64,000 nt of DNA from the NCBI GenBank assembly GCA_030431455.1, contig JAUIJE010000002.1, forward strand, positions 505,294 through 569,293. Reading direction: 5' to 3'. The notes beneath the pieces are model-generated. The model was not told the DNA's origin. It did no database searches and was given only the letters and a program-made list of their open reading frames with translations. Of this stretch, positions 25,956 to 35,386 are shown one piece after another; positions within the stretch are counted from its first letter, which is position 1, and every line of letters begins with the position of its first letter. Both the position numbers and the translations under genes were made by a program. This stretch comes from a bacterium. GTDB taxonomy: Bacteria > Myxococcota > UBA727 > JAUIJE01.

Positions 25956-27614
25956 TTAGCCCTCGGCCGACTGGGTGATGCTGTCGAGCACGGGTTTGAC
26001 CTGGGGCTCGATGCCGTACTTCTCGGCCACTTTGGTGAGCAGCTCCACCGCTTGGCGCTTTTGCTCGGGGGTGGCGTTCTTCAGGATCGCCTTGGCCCGG
26101 CCGGTGATCATCGCGGTCACCGCCTTGGCCATCGACCGCCGCATCGCACCGTTGATGGCCTCCATCTTCTCGGGGTAGCTCATCTTGTCGTCGGACCAGA
26201 TGCGCGCCGCTTCTTTGCCGAACTCGGTGGCCGCGGCCTTGCTCGCGTCGACGAGGGCCTCGCCCACCTGCTTGGCCGGCCCCTCGAGGTTCTCGGTGAG
26301 CTTGCCGAGGTATTTGCCGCCCAGCGCCATGCCGGTGTCGATGGCGAGGTTGGCCCACCACTGCCCGTTGGTCATCTCGCCGCGATCGACCTTGGCCGCG
26401 TTGCGCACGCTGTCCATCAAAACGCCGGCGAGCGCGTAGGGCCCCGGCAGCATTTTCACCAACGAGGACAGGGTCTCGAAGTTTTTCCAGTGCGCCGCGT
26501 CCTGTTTGAGGACGTTCTCCGCGGGGTTCGGGCCGTCCAGGGTCCCGGTCAGGTTTTTCTCTTCGACGTCCGCGGCCTTTTGCGACGCCCGGTCGACCTG
26601 GCCGTGGGCGATCATCTCCTCCAGCCCGTCGTCGGGTGAGCCCTGGCTGCCGTTGATTTGTTTGGTGGCTTCGCGGATCTGGGCGTTGAGGATGGAATCA
26701 CCGCCGACGAGCTTTAGGTAGTCCTGCATGTCCTGGAGCTGCTTGAGCTTGGACAAGGTCTGGTGGGCCTTCTCCATCTTTGCGTCCTCGGCGTAGAGCC
26801 GGTCCGCGGGGATGCCGGCGCGCCGGTTGATGAAGGTGCCCTCGTTCTTGGTGAGCACGCCCTGCTTTTGCAGCTGCGCGGTCTGTTGGCTCAGCTCTTG
26901 GCCCGCCTTTTTGAACTCCTCGTCGTCGGCACGGGGGTCTTGGCCGAGCCGTGCCTTTTTCGCCACCGCCTGCAGGTACGTGCCCGGGTCGACGCCGAGG
27001 TTGCGAAGCTCCTGCTCCTGGCGGGCGACGTTCTCGGGGGACGGGTCTTTGGCCACCGAATCGGCGGCCGCGGTCAAAGGCTTGCCGGTGAGGGGATTGC
27101 CCACCGGGGGCGGCGGGGCCGGGCTCTCCGCCGGGGTCGTCGCCACCGGGGTGGTCTCGGGCCACTGGCCTTGGTGGATGCGGCGGTCTTGTTCGGCCTG
27201 GGCTTCTTGGTCGGCCCGGCGCTGTTCATAGATGCTGCCGCCGTTGCTCGGCCCATCCCCCCCTGGGTTGAGGGCATAGCGGACGCCGTCGTCGGGGGGG
27301 AGCGTCTCGGCGCGCCGCCCGTCGGGGGACAGGGCGTTGAGATCCTGCAGGCCGCTGGTGGGGCGAACCCCGAACCCGGTGGGCGCGGGGGCATCGAGCG
27401 CGGCTTTGGCCGAGAGGTCTTGGGCCTGGGCCTTTTCGCGGGAGGAGCGCTGGGCCTCTTTGCTCGCCGGGGTACGGGTTTTGGCCTTGGCGTCCGCCTT
27501 TTTCAATGCTTCTGCAGCGGCGCCGGCGCCGGCCCCGGTGAGGCCCGCGGAGGCGGCCTTTTCGACGGACGGCTTACGCAGCCGACGAGCGGTGGACTTT
27601 GAGATCGCGGTCAT
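25956..27614 (-). CDS. hypothetical protein, 552 residues, disordered N-terminus and helical C-terminus
   Basis: Begins MTAISKSTARRLRKPSVEKA with no signal peptide. Residues 1-190 are Ala/Lys/Pro-rich and probably unfolded. Residues 190-330 are helical and charged (KAGQELSQQTAQLQKQGVLT, KMEKAHQTLSKLKQLQDMQDYLK). Residues 370-470 include a more hydrophobic part (MLPGPYALAGVLMDSVRNAAK, WWANLAIDTGMALGGKYLGKL). The end is again helical (ATPEQKRQAVELLTKVAEKYG). I recognise no family. The architecture (unfolded basic start, amphipathic helical body) resembles secreted effectors, but nothing specific supports that. Its start overlaps the last 41 bases of the alkB-like gene in another frame, so the two are one transcript. 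Confidence 0.65.
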   Translation of the reverse strand: MTAISKSTARRLRKPSVEKAASAGLTGAGAGAAAEALKKADAKAKTRTPASKEAQRSSREKAQAQDLSAKAALDAPAPTGFGVRPTSGLQDLNALSPDGRRAETLPPDDGVRYALNPGGDGPSNGGSIYEQRRADQEAQAEQDRRIHQGQWPETTPVATTPAESPAPPPPVGNPLTGKPLTAAADSVAKDPSPENVARQEQELRNLGVDPGTYLQAVAKKARLGQDPRADDEEFKKAGQELSQQTAQLQKQGVLTKNEGTFINRRAGIPADRLYAEDAKMEKAHQTLSKLKQLQDMQDYLKLVGGDSILNAQIREATKQINGSQGSPDDGLEEMIAHGQVDRASQKAADVEEKNLTGTLDGPNPAENVLKQDAAHWKNFETLSSLVKMLPGPYALAGVLMDSVRNAAKVDRGEMTNGQWWANLAIDTGMALGGKYLGKLTENLEGPAKQVGEALVDASKAAATEFGKEAARIWSDDKMSYPEKMEAINGAMRRSMAKAVTAMITGRAKAILKNATPEQKRQAVELLTKVAEKYGIEPQVKPVLDSITQSAEG

Positions 27615-28689
27615 GGGTGGTCTCCGTTTTCTCTGGGGGGTGTGGTGTGGTGTGGTGGAGGGCGTTTTGGGCGTCGACCCGCGGGTTCATCACCGCGAAC
27701 CACGCGGGGGGCACGAGGGACAGAAGCACCATGGTGCCGTAGCCCGCGGGCATCTGCGGGCTGTCGGGCATGTGCCGCAACAGGGGATAGGGGCGCGAGG
27801 CGCGGAAGTGGTGGTCGGCGTGCCGGGGGAGGTTGAAGAGGTAGCGACCGGTGAGCCGGTGGCCGCTGTTCCACGAATGCCGGGGCAGGACCTTTTCGTA
27901 CTGGCCGCGGGCATCCTGCTGGCGGCGCAGGCCATAGTGCTCGACGTAGTTGATGACCTCGAGGAGCACAAACGCGACCACCGATTGGCCGACAAAGAAG
28001 GCCAGTCCCCACCGGCCAAAGCCGAGCCCCACCGCGACGAGGATGGCCGCCACCGACAGGGGCATGCGCAGCCGCCGATCGCCCCAGGAAAAGGCCCGCA
28101 CCCCTTTGCTGTGGACCCGCCGGGTCTCGAGGGCCCAGGCGCTCTGGAGGCTGCCGAGCAAGGTGCGGGGCAGGAACGCATAGACATTTTGGCCGCGGGC
28201 CGCGCTCCCCGGGTCGCGGGGGGTGGCCACATGTTTGTGGTGGCCGAGCACGTGCTCGATGCAAAAATGGGGATAGCTGGCGCACAACATGAGCACCTCG
28301 CCGAGCGCGCGGTGCACCCGACCGGGCCGGTGCATGAGCTCGTGGGCCACGGTGATGCCCGCGGCCCCGGTGCAAAGCCCCATGGACACGGTCAGGCCCA
28401 CCGCCTCGGCGGGGGACAGGCCGGGGACGACCCGGGCGCAGGCCAGGAGCAGCCCGATCTCCACCGGCACAATCATGAACAGCCAAGCATCGTAGAGCCG
28501 GGTTTTGGCTCGACGGGCCTCTTCGCCCTCGTCGGGGTTGGTGGTGTCGAGGCCGAGCAACGCGTCGAGCACGGGGGTGATCACAAACAGCATCACCGGG
28601 GTCGCGAGCACAAACGGTCCGCCGAGGACCAGGCCGAGCACCACCGTGGCGGGGAGAATGAGGAAGATGCCGTAAGACAGCGCGTTCAT
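27574..28689 (-). CDS. AlkB-type membrane alkane monooxygenase/fatty acid desaturase
   Basis: Protein of 371 residues from the ATG at 28689. It has six hydrophobic segments and the AlkB histidine boxes: HELMH (near residue 113), EHVLGHHKHVATPRDPG (near 148), NYVEHYGL (near 248) and LPRHADHHFRASRPY (near 290). The last two are characteristic of integral di-iron alkane 1-monooxygenases and not of simple desaturases. The enzyme would hydroxylate a medium-chain alkane or similar chain with rubredoxin as donor; no rubredoxin gene is nearby. Its ATG overlaps the TetR stop as ATGA. The last 41 bases overlap the following gene. Confidence 0.9.
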   Translation of the reverse strand: MNALSYGIFLILPATVVLGLVLGGPFVLATPVMLFVITPVLDALLGLDTTNPDEGEEARRAKTRLYDAWLFMIVPVEIGLLLACARVVPGLSPAEAVGLTVSMGLCTGAAGITVAHELMHRPGRVHRALGEVLMLCASYPHFCIEHVLGHHKHVATPRDPGSAARGQNVYAFLPRTLLGSLQSAWALETRRVHSKGVRAFSWGDRRLRMPLSVAAILVAVGLGFGRWGLAFFVGQSVVAFVLLEVINYVEHYGLRRQQDARGQYEKVLPRHSWNSGHRLTGRYLFNLPRHADHHFRASRPYPLLRHMPDSPQMPAGYGTMVLLSLVPPAWFAVMNPRVDAQNALHHTTPHPPEKTETTHDRDLKVHRSSAA

Positions 28690-29285
28690 TTGTATTGCTC
28701 TTGCAGAAACATGGTGTGCACCAGGGTCCAGGCGTGTTCTCCCAGGCCCCACAGCGGGATGCGCAAATCACCCGCCCCCGCCCGCACGAGCACGTCGGCC
28801 ACGAACTGCAGCATCGCCGCGCGCACGGGCAGGCCGGGGCGCAACTGGCCCGCCCCCGCCTCGAGCAGGAACGCCTCGACCCCGGAGATGAGCGGGTCCG
28901 CGTGCTCGAGGAGCAGGGCCCGCCCGGGGCCGTCGTCGCCGAGCACCTCCCGAAGAATCAGCCGCGCGATGTGCGGCCGGGCCTCGGCGAAGGAGACAAA
29001 AGAGCGCACCACTTGCTCGAGCCGGGTGACGAACGCCCCCTCGGCCTGCATCGCGTGGCCGAGAACCGTGCCAAGCTCGGCGAACGCACCGTGCACGCAC
29101 GCCTCGTAGAGCGCCTCTTTGCTGGGGAAGTGATGCAGCAGCGAGGGGCGGGTGATGCCCGCGAGCAACGCGATGTCGGCGAGGCGCGCCCCCACCGGCC
29201 CGTGCAGGGCAAAGACCTGCTCGGCGGCGCGGAGAATTCGCTCGGGGGTGGCGACATCGATGCTGCGTTTTTTGGGACGGGCCAT
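28686..29285 (-). CDS. TetR-family transcriptional regulator of the alkB-like operon
   Basis: Protein of 199 residues. The N-terminal helix-turn-helix is clear: TPERILRAAEQVFALHGPVG, then ARLADIALLAGITRPSLLHHFPSKEALYEACV. The remaining 140 residues form the ligand and dimer domain. It is the first gene of the operon with the AlkB enzyme, coupled by an ATGA overlap. A 24-base imperfect palindrome 22 bases before its ATG is a likely own operator. The sequence before the ATG has no Shine-Dalgarno motif, and a GATACT hexamer lies six bases upstream, so the message could be leaderless. The ligand is presumably an alkyl chain, by analogy. Confidence 0.88.
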   Translation of the reverse strand: MARPKKRSIDVATPERILRAAEQVFALHGPVGARLADIALLAGITRPSLLHHFPSKEALYEACVHGAFAELGTVLGHAMQAEGAFVTRLEQVVRSFVSFAEARPHIARLILREVLGDDGPGRALLLEHADPLISGVEAFLLEAGAGQLRPGLPVRAAMLQFVADVLVRAGAGDLRIPLWGLGEHAWTLVHTMFLQEQYK

Positions 29286-29307
29286 GACCGGAGTATCCGA
29301 CTCGCGG

Positions 29308-29331
29308 GTAGGTTTTCCCAGAAAAATCTAC
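29308..29331. promoter_or_regulatory. palindromic operator upstream of the TetR-alkB operon
   Basis: Arms GTAGGTTTTC and AAAAATCTAC are inverted repeats matching at eight of ten positions around a four-base centre. The size and spacing suit a TetR-family dimer. It lies 22 bases upstream of the regulator start, where bound protein would block its promoter. Confidence 0.6.
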
Positions 29332-29439
29332 TCCAGGGTCGTTTAATTGGCAAAAAGCAAGCGATATCGAATGCTTATGTTCGTGACGACGATCACGAGA
29401 TCCCGGCCCGGCGCTCTCGCCGGGGCGCGGGGGGGACAA

Positions 29440-29475
29440 AAAAACGCGCGGCCCCCAAAAGGCCGCGCGCCACAC
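29440..29475 (-). terminator. intrinsic terminator after the small Arg-rich gene
   Basis: On the minus strand a stem GCGCGCGGCC/GGCCGCGCG with a seven-base loop is followed by TTTTTTT. It lies about 30 bases after the stop at 29504. Confidence 0.8.
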
Positions 29476-29503
29476 ACACACACAGGATGTTCCCACAAAG
29501 AAA

Positions 29504-29764
29504 TCAGTCGCGGCGCCGCCGGGGCACGAGGGCTTCGAGGCCGGTCAGCTCAACGATGCGGTCCGCGGGGGCGGTGCGCACCGAGGCGAGGGGGGCGGGG
29601 CCGGCCGCGCGGCCGGGGGCGGCGACCTCGAGGGCGGTGGGGCGCGGGCGGGGCCCGCGGTGCCACCGGGGGGCGCGCCGGCCCGCGGGCACGGCCTTTG
29701 ACAATGCATCCGCATTGCGGCGGCGCGGGGTCTTCGCAAACGGGGCGAGGGGGTGGCGGGTCAT
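29504..29764 (-). CDS. small Pro/Arg-rich hypothetical protein
   Basis: Frame of 86 residues, MTRHPLAPFAKTPRRRNADA to VPRRRRD, rich in Pro, Arg and Ala. The ATG at 29764 follows a low-GC stretch, and the stop is followed by a strong terminator, which together suggest a real transcribed small gene. No domain, signal or membrane segment is seen. Its end (PRRRRD) resembles that of the small frame at 19846-20073 (PRRRAR); this may be only shared composition. It could be a basic nucleic-acid-binding protein, but that is speculation. Confidence 0.5.
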   Translation of the reverse strand: MTRHPLAPFAKTPRRRNADALSKAVPAGRRAPRWHRGPRPRPTALEVAAPGRAAGPAPLASVRTAPADRIVELTGLEALVPRRRRD

Positions 29765-29895
29765 GCGAACTCGTGTGTTGTGTTGTGTACAGAGACCATC
29801 GGCACTGGGCAGGGAAAGGTGCGTCAATATCGTGCAACGTGGGCACATGTAGGACACGCGCCGCGCGGGGCCGCGCCCCGGGCGGTCTGGGCAGA

Positions 29896-30930
29896 TCAGC
29901 GGCGCCGGCCGCGCCGCTTTTTGCTGCGCGCCTTCCGCTTGGCCTTTTTCCCCCGGGGGGCGGCCTCGGGCTCGCCGGTCGCCACCCAGCGCGCGCCCCC
30001 GGCCCGGGCCGCGGTCACCACCGGGGCGCTGGCGCTTTTCCAGGACAGGTCGCCGGACAGGCGCAGCTCGCCCTCGCCCACCGGCAGGTGTTGGTAGGCC
30101 ATGGGCTGGCCGGGGTCGATGGTCCAGTACACCACCTCCCCGAGCACGGCCGGGTCCACCGTGCATTGACATTCGAGGAGGGCGAGCTTGAGCGCGGCCC
30201 CGAACTCGCTCTCGGCCCCGGGCCGGTCCAAGGCCGCGCGGGTCTCGGCCAACCCCGCGCAGCGGGCATCGAGCGCCTTCCACTGCTGATCGGGAATGCC
30301 CATCCAGGCCGGGTCGGGCACCGCCTCGCCGGTCACCACCGCCGCGCGATTTTGGGCATAGCTGCGCATCTTTTGGCCCGCGGCGGTGTCGGCCCGGGGC
30401 GGCACCCGCGCGGTGCGGGCGAAGCCGAGCACCAGCCGGGCCTTGATGTCCTGGACCTCGTCCACCACACGTTTGACATCGCCAAACCGCACGTCCTCGT
30501 CGACCAAGAGCAGATACTCATGGGGGGTGGCCTTGTCCGGCACCGACTCGTTGAGCTTCTCGAGGGCGACGCGGTTTTGGGTCAGGCGCTGGCGGAACTT
30601 CTTCAGGTCCGGCCGCGGCAACCGCGCGACCTCGTCCCCCGCGAACAACACGCGCTTGTCCTTGCCCCCCTGCAGCTCGATGCGCGGCGCCACCGGGGGG
30701 TGGCCGGTGAGGTCGTCGCGCACCACCCAGCGGGCGGCGCGGGCCGACCGGGGCATGCTCCCTTGTCGATCGGCGAGGGCATCCCCCGCGAGCTGTTCGA
30801 TCTGGGTGGCCACCACCGGACACTCCTCGGGGGGCACCAATGGGCCTGCATCGGGAGCGGCCTTCTCGTCGGGGCACGCGGTGGCGGCGAGCAGGGCGAA
30901 GGGCAAAAACAGGGCACAGCGTCTTCGCAT
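29896..30930 (-). CDS. lipoprotein with ExbD/TolR-like periplasmic domain and basic C-terminal tail
   Basis: Protein of 344 residues with a lipoprotein signal (FALLAATA-C at residue 19). The part HEYLLLVDEDVRFGDVKRVVDEVQDIKARLVLGFAR (near residues 136-172) matches the ExbD/TolR periplasmic fold (a strand of the type LLVDxDVxFGDV, a helix, then a strand), as found in stand-alone copies in Myxococcota. The C-terminus has a Cys pair (LLECQC) and ends in a very basic tail of Lys and Arg (KKAKRKARSKKRRGRRR). ExbD normally has an N-terminal membrane helix; here a lipid anchor replaces it. No ExbB is nearby, so proton-motive coupling is unlikely. The function may be structural. Confidence 0.7.
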   Translation of the reverse strand: MRRRCALFLPFALLAATACPDEKAAPDAGPLVPPEECPVVATQIEQLAGDALADRQGSMPRSARAARWVVRDDLTGHPPVAPRIELQGGKDKRVLFAGDEVARLPRPDLKKFRQRLTQNRVALEKLNESVPDKATPHEYLLLVDEDVRFGDVKRVVDEVQDIKARLVLGFARTARVPPRADTAAGQKMRSYAQNRAAVVTGEAVPDPAWMGIPDQQWKALDARCAGLAETRAALDRPGAESEFGAALKLALLECQCTVDPAVLGEVVYWTIDPGQPMAYQHLPVGEGELRLSGDLSWKSASAPVVTAARAGGARWVATGEPEAAPRGKKAKRKARSKKRRGRRR

Positions 30931-30955
30931 GCGCGGACCCTACACCGGCTCCGCC

Positions 30956-31420
30956 TCAGTGCAATTGCTCGACCGCGGCCTCGAGCTGCACGAGCAGTGT
31001 GTGCAAGCGGTCGAAGGCCCGGGCGCCCATCTCGTTTCGCAGGTCGGCCTCAAGGCTCTCGAACACCGCGAACCCTTGGAGGATGTCCCGGCGCCCCTTC
31101 GCGGTGAACCGCACGAGCCGCGCGCGCCCATCGGCCGGGTCCGGCACGCGCTCCACCAGGCCCATCGACGCGAGCTCGCCGACCAACTGGGCGACGGCCT
31201 GCGGGGTGATGCCCAGCTTGTTCGCGAGCACCGTGGGCCGCGTGCCCTCGAGCGAGATGTGCGCGTAGAGCGCGGCGTGGGCCGCGCGCGGTTGGGGCCC
31301 CGGGTACTGCGCGTGTTTGCGCGCCACCGCCAGCTCCTTGACCAGGCGCGACGCGCGGAGGAGCGACTGCGTGAGGCTCTTGGCCTTGGCGTCGGCGAGT
31401 TTGTCCTCGAATGCCGTCAT
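30956..31420 (-). CDS. MarR-family transcriptional regulator
   Basis: Protein of 154 residues with the winged helix-turn-helix of MarR proteins: HAALYAHISLEGTRPTVLANKLGITPQAVAQLVGELASMGLVERVPDPADGRARLVRFTAKGRRDI, where the DGRARLVR wing is diagnostic. It is divergent from a DUF1772 membrane protein gene, with 71 bases between the starts. That gap holds a 20-base palindrome and a further half site, the expected arrangement for a MarR repressor controlling its neighbour and itself. Confidence 0.92.
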   Translation of the reverse strand: MTAFEDKLADAKAKSLTQSLLRASRLVKELAVARKHAQYPGPQPRAAHAALYAHISLEGTRPTVLANKLGITPQAVAQLVGELASMGLVERVPDPADGRARLVRFTAKGRRDILQGFAVFESLEADLRNEMGARAFDRLHTLLVQLEAAVEQLH

Positions 31421-31442
31421 CCCCCCAGCCTAGTCGATCAAA

Positions 31443-31485
31443 TACCAAAGGCAGCTTGACCATTTACCAAAGCGTGCTTTAGTAT
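31443..31485 (+). promoter_or_regulatory. promoter with MarR-type operator, probably leaderless
   Basis: TTGACC (31456-31461) and TAGTAT (31480-31485), 18 bases apart, form a sigma-70-like promoter. Between and over them lies the near-perfect palindrome TACCAAAGC-GT-GCTTTAGTA (31465-31484). A second TACCAAAGG half site is at 31443. The -10 box ends six bases before the ATG at 31492, so transcription would begin at or next to the start codon; no ribosome-binding site fits in between. Confidence 0.65.
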
Positions 31486-31491
31486 ATCGGT

Positions 31492-31971
31492 ATGACCCCA
31501 GCGACCCCTTTGGTGCGGCCCCCTCTCGCAGAACAGCTCGCGGTGGTCGGCCTCGGCACGTACACCGGCGTGATGATCGCCATCGGGCTTGGGCTCGGCC
31601 GGTATTGGCTCAGCTTGTCCCCGGCGGCGTTCGCGGCGTGGTTCACGCCGAACTTTTGGTTCCTGCTTCCGACCGTGGGGGTGACGCTGCCCGTCGCCCT
31701 GGTCGGCGCGGTGTGGTCCTGGCGCGCGGCCGAGGCGGACGGCAAGAAGCGATGGCGCACGGTGGTGCTCTTGCTGCTCGTCACCGTGCTCGTGACCCTG
31801 GTCTACCATCTGCCCGCCAACATCCGCGTTTGGTCGGGCACCCTCACCGACGACGAGCTCCAAGGCGAGCTCACCGGTTGGCTGGTCGCGCACCTGTTCC
31901 GTGTCGGCCCCGCCCTCGCCGCCACCGTGTTGGCGTTTCAGGCGAACTGGGCGGGCAATCGGGCAACTCGG

Positions 31972-31988
<17 letters not shown>
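31492..31988 (+). CDS. DUF1772/anthrone-oxygenase-like membrane protein, frame lacks its own stop
   Basis: The N-terminal 160 codons encode four hydrophobic segments with DUF1772 landmarks, especially [46 protein letters not shown] at the end. Members of this group are small membrane proteins, some acting as anthrone oxygenases in polyketide pathways. In this frame no stop occurs: the frame continues through the antisense of the DegQ gene and joins the next plus-strand gene, ending at 34293. A shift of one base near 31950 would end it at a TGA at 31986-31988, which is the end given here. It is convergent to degQ, overlapping its last codons. A MarR-controlled promoter precedes it. Confidence 0.65.
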
Positions 31989-33462
<1,474 letters not shown>

Positions 33463-33765
33463 CACGGTCTTTCCTCCTGTGGGTTGGCGGGGGCCAAGCG
33501 ACGCAGGAGGGAGGCGCGGATTGCTCGTCGGGGAGGATGGAATCACGAGGCATGCCTGACGACTCCTGGCACATGGGCCGGCCATGCGGCTGAACGTGTA
33601 GGAGCGTTGTCACCATTCCCGGTCGGTCAAGACCTGCGGGGGAAAACGCACGAGGCGATCTCGATCACGTTTTATTCCCGGCCCGCGCAGATCTCTGTCC
33701 CCGGCCCCAGATCGAAACCGGACCGGGCTCGTTTGTTGTCTCATCACGACCAAGGAGAGCCCGTT

Positions 33766-34293
33766 ATGACCTCGCTGCGCATCGTCGACACCATGGAGAT
33801 CGCTTCGCCCTGTCCCGCGGACTGGAACGAGATGCTTGGCGACCACCGCGCGCGCTTTTGCGGTCAGTGCGAAAAACACGTCTACAACCTGTCGGCGATG
33901 ACCGAGCCCGAGATCGAGGAGTTGATCGAACAGACCGAGGGCCGCTTCTGCGGGCGGCTGTTCCGGCGCACCGACGGCACGATGTTGACCACCGACTGCC
34001 CGGTGGGGCTCGCGGCCAAGATGAAAAAGGCCGCGCGCCGGATGTGGTTGATGGCGGCGACGTTCTTGGCCGGCCTGCTCGGCGGCGGGGCCTACCTGTT
34101 CGGGGCGGCGACCATGGGCGAGGTGGAGCCGGCGATGGGCGCGGTGGTGAGCGAGCCGCCGGTGATGGGCGACATCGACGTGGGGTTTGAGCAAGGCGAG
34201 GTCGCGCTCCCCGAGGACGTGGTCGAGGTCAAAGGGGACATCAAGGTCGCGCCGCGCCCCAAGATGGGCAAGATCAAGATCGACCGCGACTGA
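33766..34293 (+). CDS. membrane-anchored Cys-rich hypothetical protein
   Basis: Protein of 175 residues. The start is fixed by AAGGAG nine bases before the ATG. Residues 10-70 carry a recurrent bacterial pattern: CPADWNEM, RARFCGQCEKHVYNLSAMTE, EGRFCGRLFRRTDGTMLTTDCPVG. The CGQC pair and the following Cys suggest a metal or iron-sulfur site, though no function is known. A single membrane helix (residues 88-112) follows, then about 60 acidic and Met/Pro-rich residues. It lies in the same reading frame as the stopless DUF1772 frame, which is coincidental, since it has its own ribosome-binding site. Confidence 0.75.
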   Translation: MTSLRIVDTMEIASPCPADWNEMLGDHRARFCGQCEKHVYNLSAMTEPEIEELIEQTEGRFCGRLFRRTDGTMLTTDCPVGLAAKMKKAARRMWLMAATFLAGLLGGGAYLFGAATMGEVEPAMGAVVSEPPVMGDIDVGFEQGEVALPEDVVEVKGDIKVAPRPKMGKIKIDRD

Positions 34294-34305
34294 GCCGGCG
34301 CCGGG

Positions 34306-34848
34306 CTAACCGCGGCGCGATTGGGCGCGCCGCAAAAGCTCCTCGGCCAGCCCCGCGAGCACCACCGGCTCGAGCAAGCGGCGGGCGAGGGGGAACAGCA
34401 CCGTCTCTTCCATGCGCAGGTGCTCGTCGAGCAAGGTGTGCAGCGCGGCGATGTCGTCGCGCAGCCGCGCGGGGTCGAAGCGGCGCTGCTTGGCCACTTG
34501 CCACAGTTGGGGCAAGAGCGCCCCGATGCGTTCCTCCATGTGGGCGTGGTCGTGCTGGGCCTGTTGCACCTGGATCACATGCCCGCGCTGCCTCGCCGCG
34601 ACCGCGGCGATGGCCGGCAGCAGGACCGTCTCCTCGTCGAGGTCGTGCAGCGCCAGCGGCCCGGTCAAAAACGCGGCCAGGGCGGTCGCTTCGTCGGCGG
34701 CCCCGGGGCGCTGGGGGTCCGCCGCGAGCTGGTCGAGCCGGGCCAACACCCGCCGGATGTCGCCATGAAACCGCGCGAGCATGCGCAGCGGGTCCCGGAG
34801 CCGGACCACCTCGGTCTGTTCGTCCGAGCGCAATTTCTCCACCGCCAT
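34306..34848 (-). CDS. hemerythrin-like HHE domain protein
   Basis: Protein of 180 residues from the ATG at 34848, which follows GGGAGG. The helical bundle has the HHE ligands: RFHGDIRRVLARL, LALHDLDEETVLLPAI, HDHAHMEERIGAL, and LLDEHLRMEETVLFPLARRLL. A non-haem di-iron site binding oxygen or NO is expected. Bacterial proteins of this size act in oxygen storage, iron-sulfur repair or NO sensing. Divergent from hpf with about 130 bases between. Another hemerythrin-like gene is at 36561. Confidence 0.85.
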   Translation of the reverse strand: MAVEKLRSDEQTEVVRLRDPLRMLARFHGDIRRVLARLDQLAADPQRPGAADEATALAAFLTGPLALHDLDEETVLLPAIAAVAARQRGHVIQVQQAQHDHAHMEERIGALLPQLWQVAKQRRFDPARLRDDIAALHTLLDEHLRMEETVLFPLARRLLEPVVLAGLAEELLRRAQSRRG

Positions 34849-34895
34849 CGTCCACCTCCCGGTCGGGAAGATCGCAAGGATCGCGCCGGTTGACC

Positions 34896-34912
34896 TGGCC
34901 GAGGCCTTGCAC
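34896..34912 (+). promoter_or_regulatory. sigma-54-like promoter element before hpf
   Basis: TGGCCGAGGCCTTGCAC has the GG-N10-GC spacing of -24/-12 promoters (GG 34897-34898, GC 34909-34910). It would start transcription near 34922, about 58 bases upstream of hpf. A TTGACC at 34890 could instead belong to a sigma-70 promoter, though no good -10 follows. Confidence 0.4.
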
Positions 34913-34979
34913 ACATTCAACGTGAGTGAAGGCAAAGGGCGCACGCCGCGCCCGACCAAGGCCCAGAAAGGACAGCACG

Positions 34980-35273
34980 ATGACCCTCGACGTCACATTC
35001 CGCGGCATGGAGGCCACCCCGGCCCTGCAGGAGCACATCGAAGAGCGGTTCGACCACGCCTTGCGCCACCTGGTGGGCGGCTTGCCCAAGACCCGGGTGG
35101 TGGTGGGCCACGAGGACACCGGCTACCTGACCACCGTCGAGCTCAACGCCGGGCGCGTGCACCTCAACGCCAAGGGCCACGCCGCCGACCTGTACGACGC
35201 GATCAACCTCGCCGCCGACCGGCTCGCGCGGCAGCTCGACGACCAGCACGCCAAACGCGCCCACCACCGCTGA
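34980..35273 (+). CDS. hpf: ribosome hibernation promoting factor, short form (HPF/RaiA)
   Basis: Protein of 97 residues from the ATG at 34980, behind AGAAAGGA. MTLDVTFRGMEATPALQEHIEERFDHALRHL and AADLYDAINLAADRLARQLDDQHAKR give the alpha-beta fold and the helix pattern of HPF. It binds the 30S A and P sites and promotes 100S dimers or inactive 70S ribosomes in stationary phase. It lacks the C-terminal dimer domain of long HPF. Convergent neighbours are absent. A terminator-like hairpin follows. Confidence 0.9.
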   Translation: MTLDVTFRGMEATPALQEHIEERFDHALRHLVGGLPKTRVVVGHEDTGYLTTVELNAGRVHLNAKGHAADLYDAINLAADRLARQLDDQHAKRAHHR

Positions 35274-35294
35274 GGCGGAAGACCGGGCCAAAAG

Positions 35295-35345
35295 GCGCAC
35301 CACCCGGGGCGAGATGCCCCAGGTGGCGCCGGGGGGGGGGCGTTT
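35295..35345 (+). terminator. hairpin terminator after hpf
   Basis: GGCGCACCACCCGGGGC and GCCCCAGGTGGCGCC pair with small bulges around a GAGAT loop. A G-run and CGTTTTT follow. Confidence 0.6.
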
Positions 35346-35386
35346 TTGGCGTGCGCGGGCTCGGCGGCTTTGCGTACACTTCGCGC

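Noticed and set aside
34926-34979. Earlier start for hpf
   Set aside because: The extra residues are Arg-rich and unlike the family. A good ribosome-binding site precedes the ATG at 34980.
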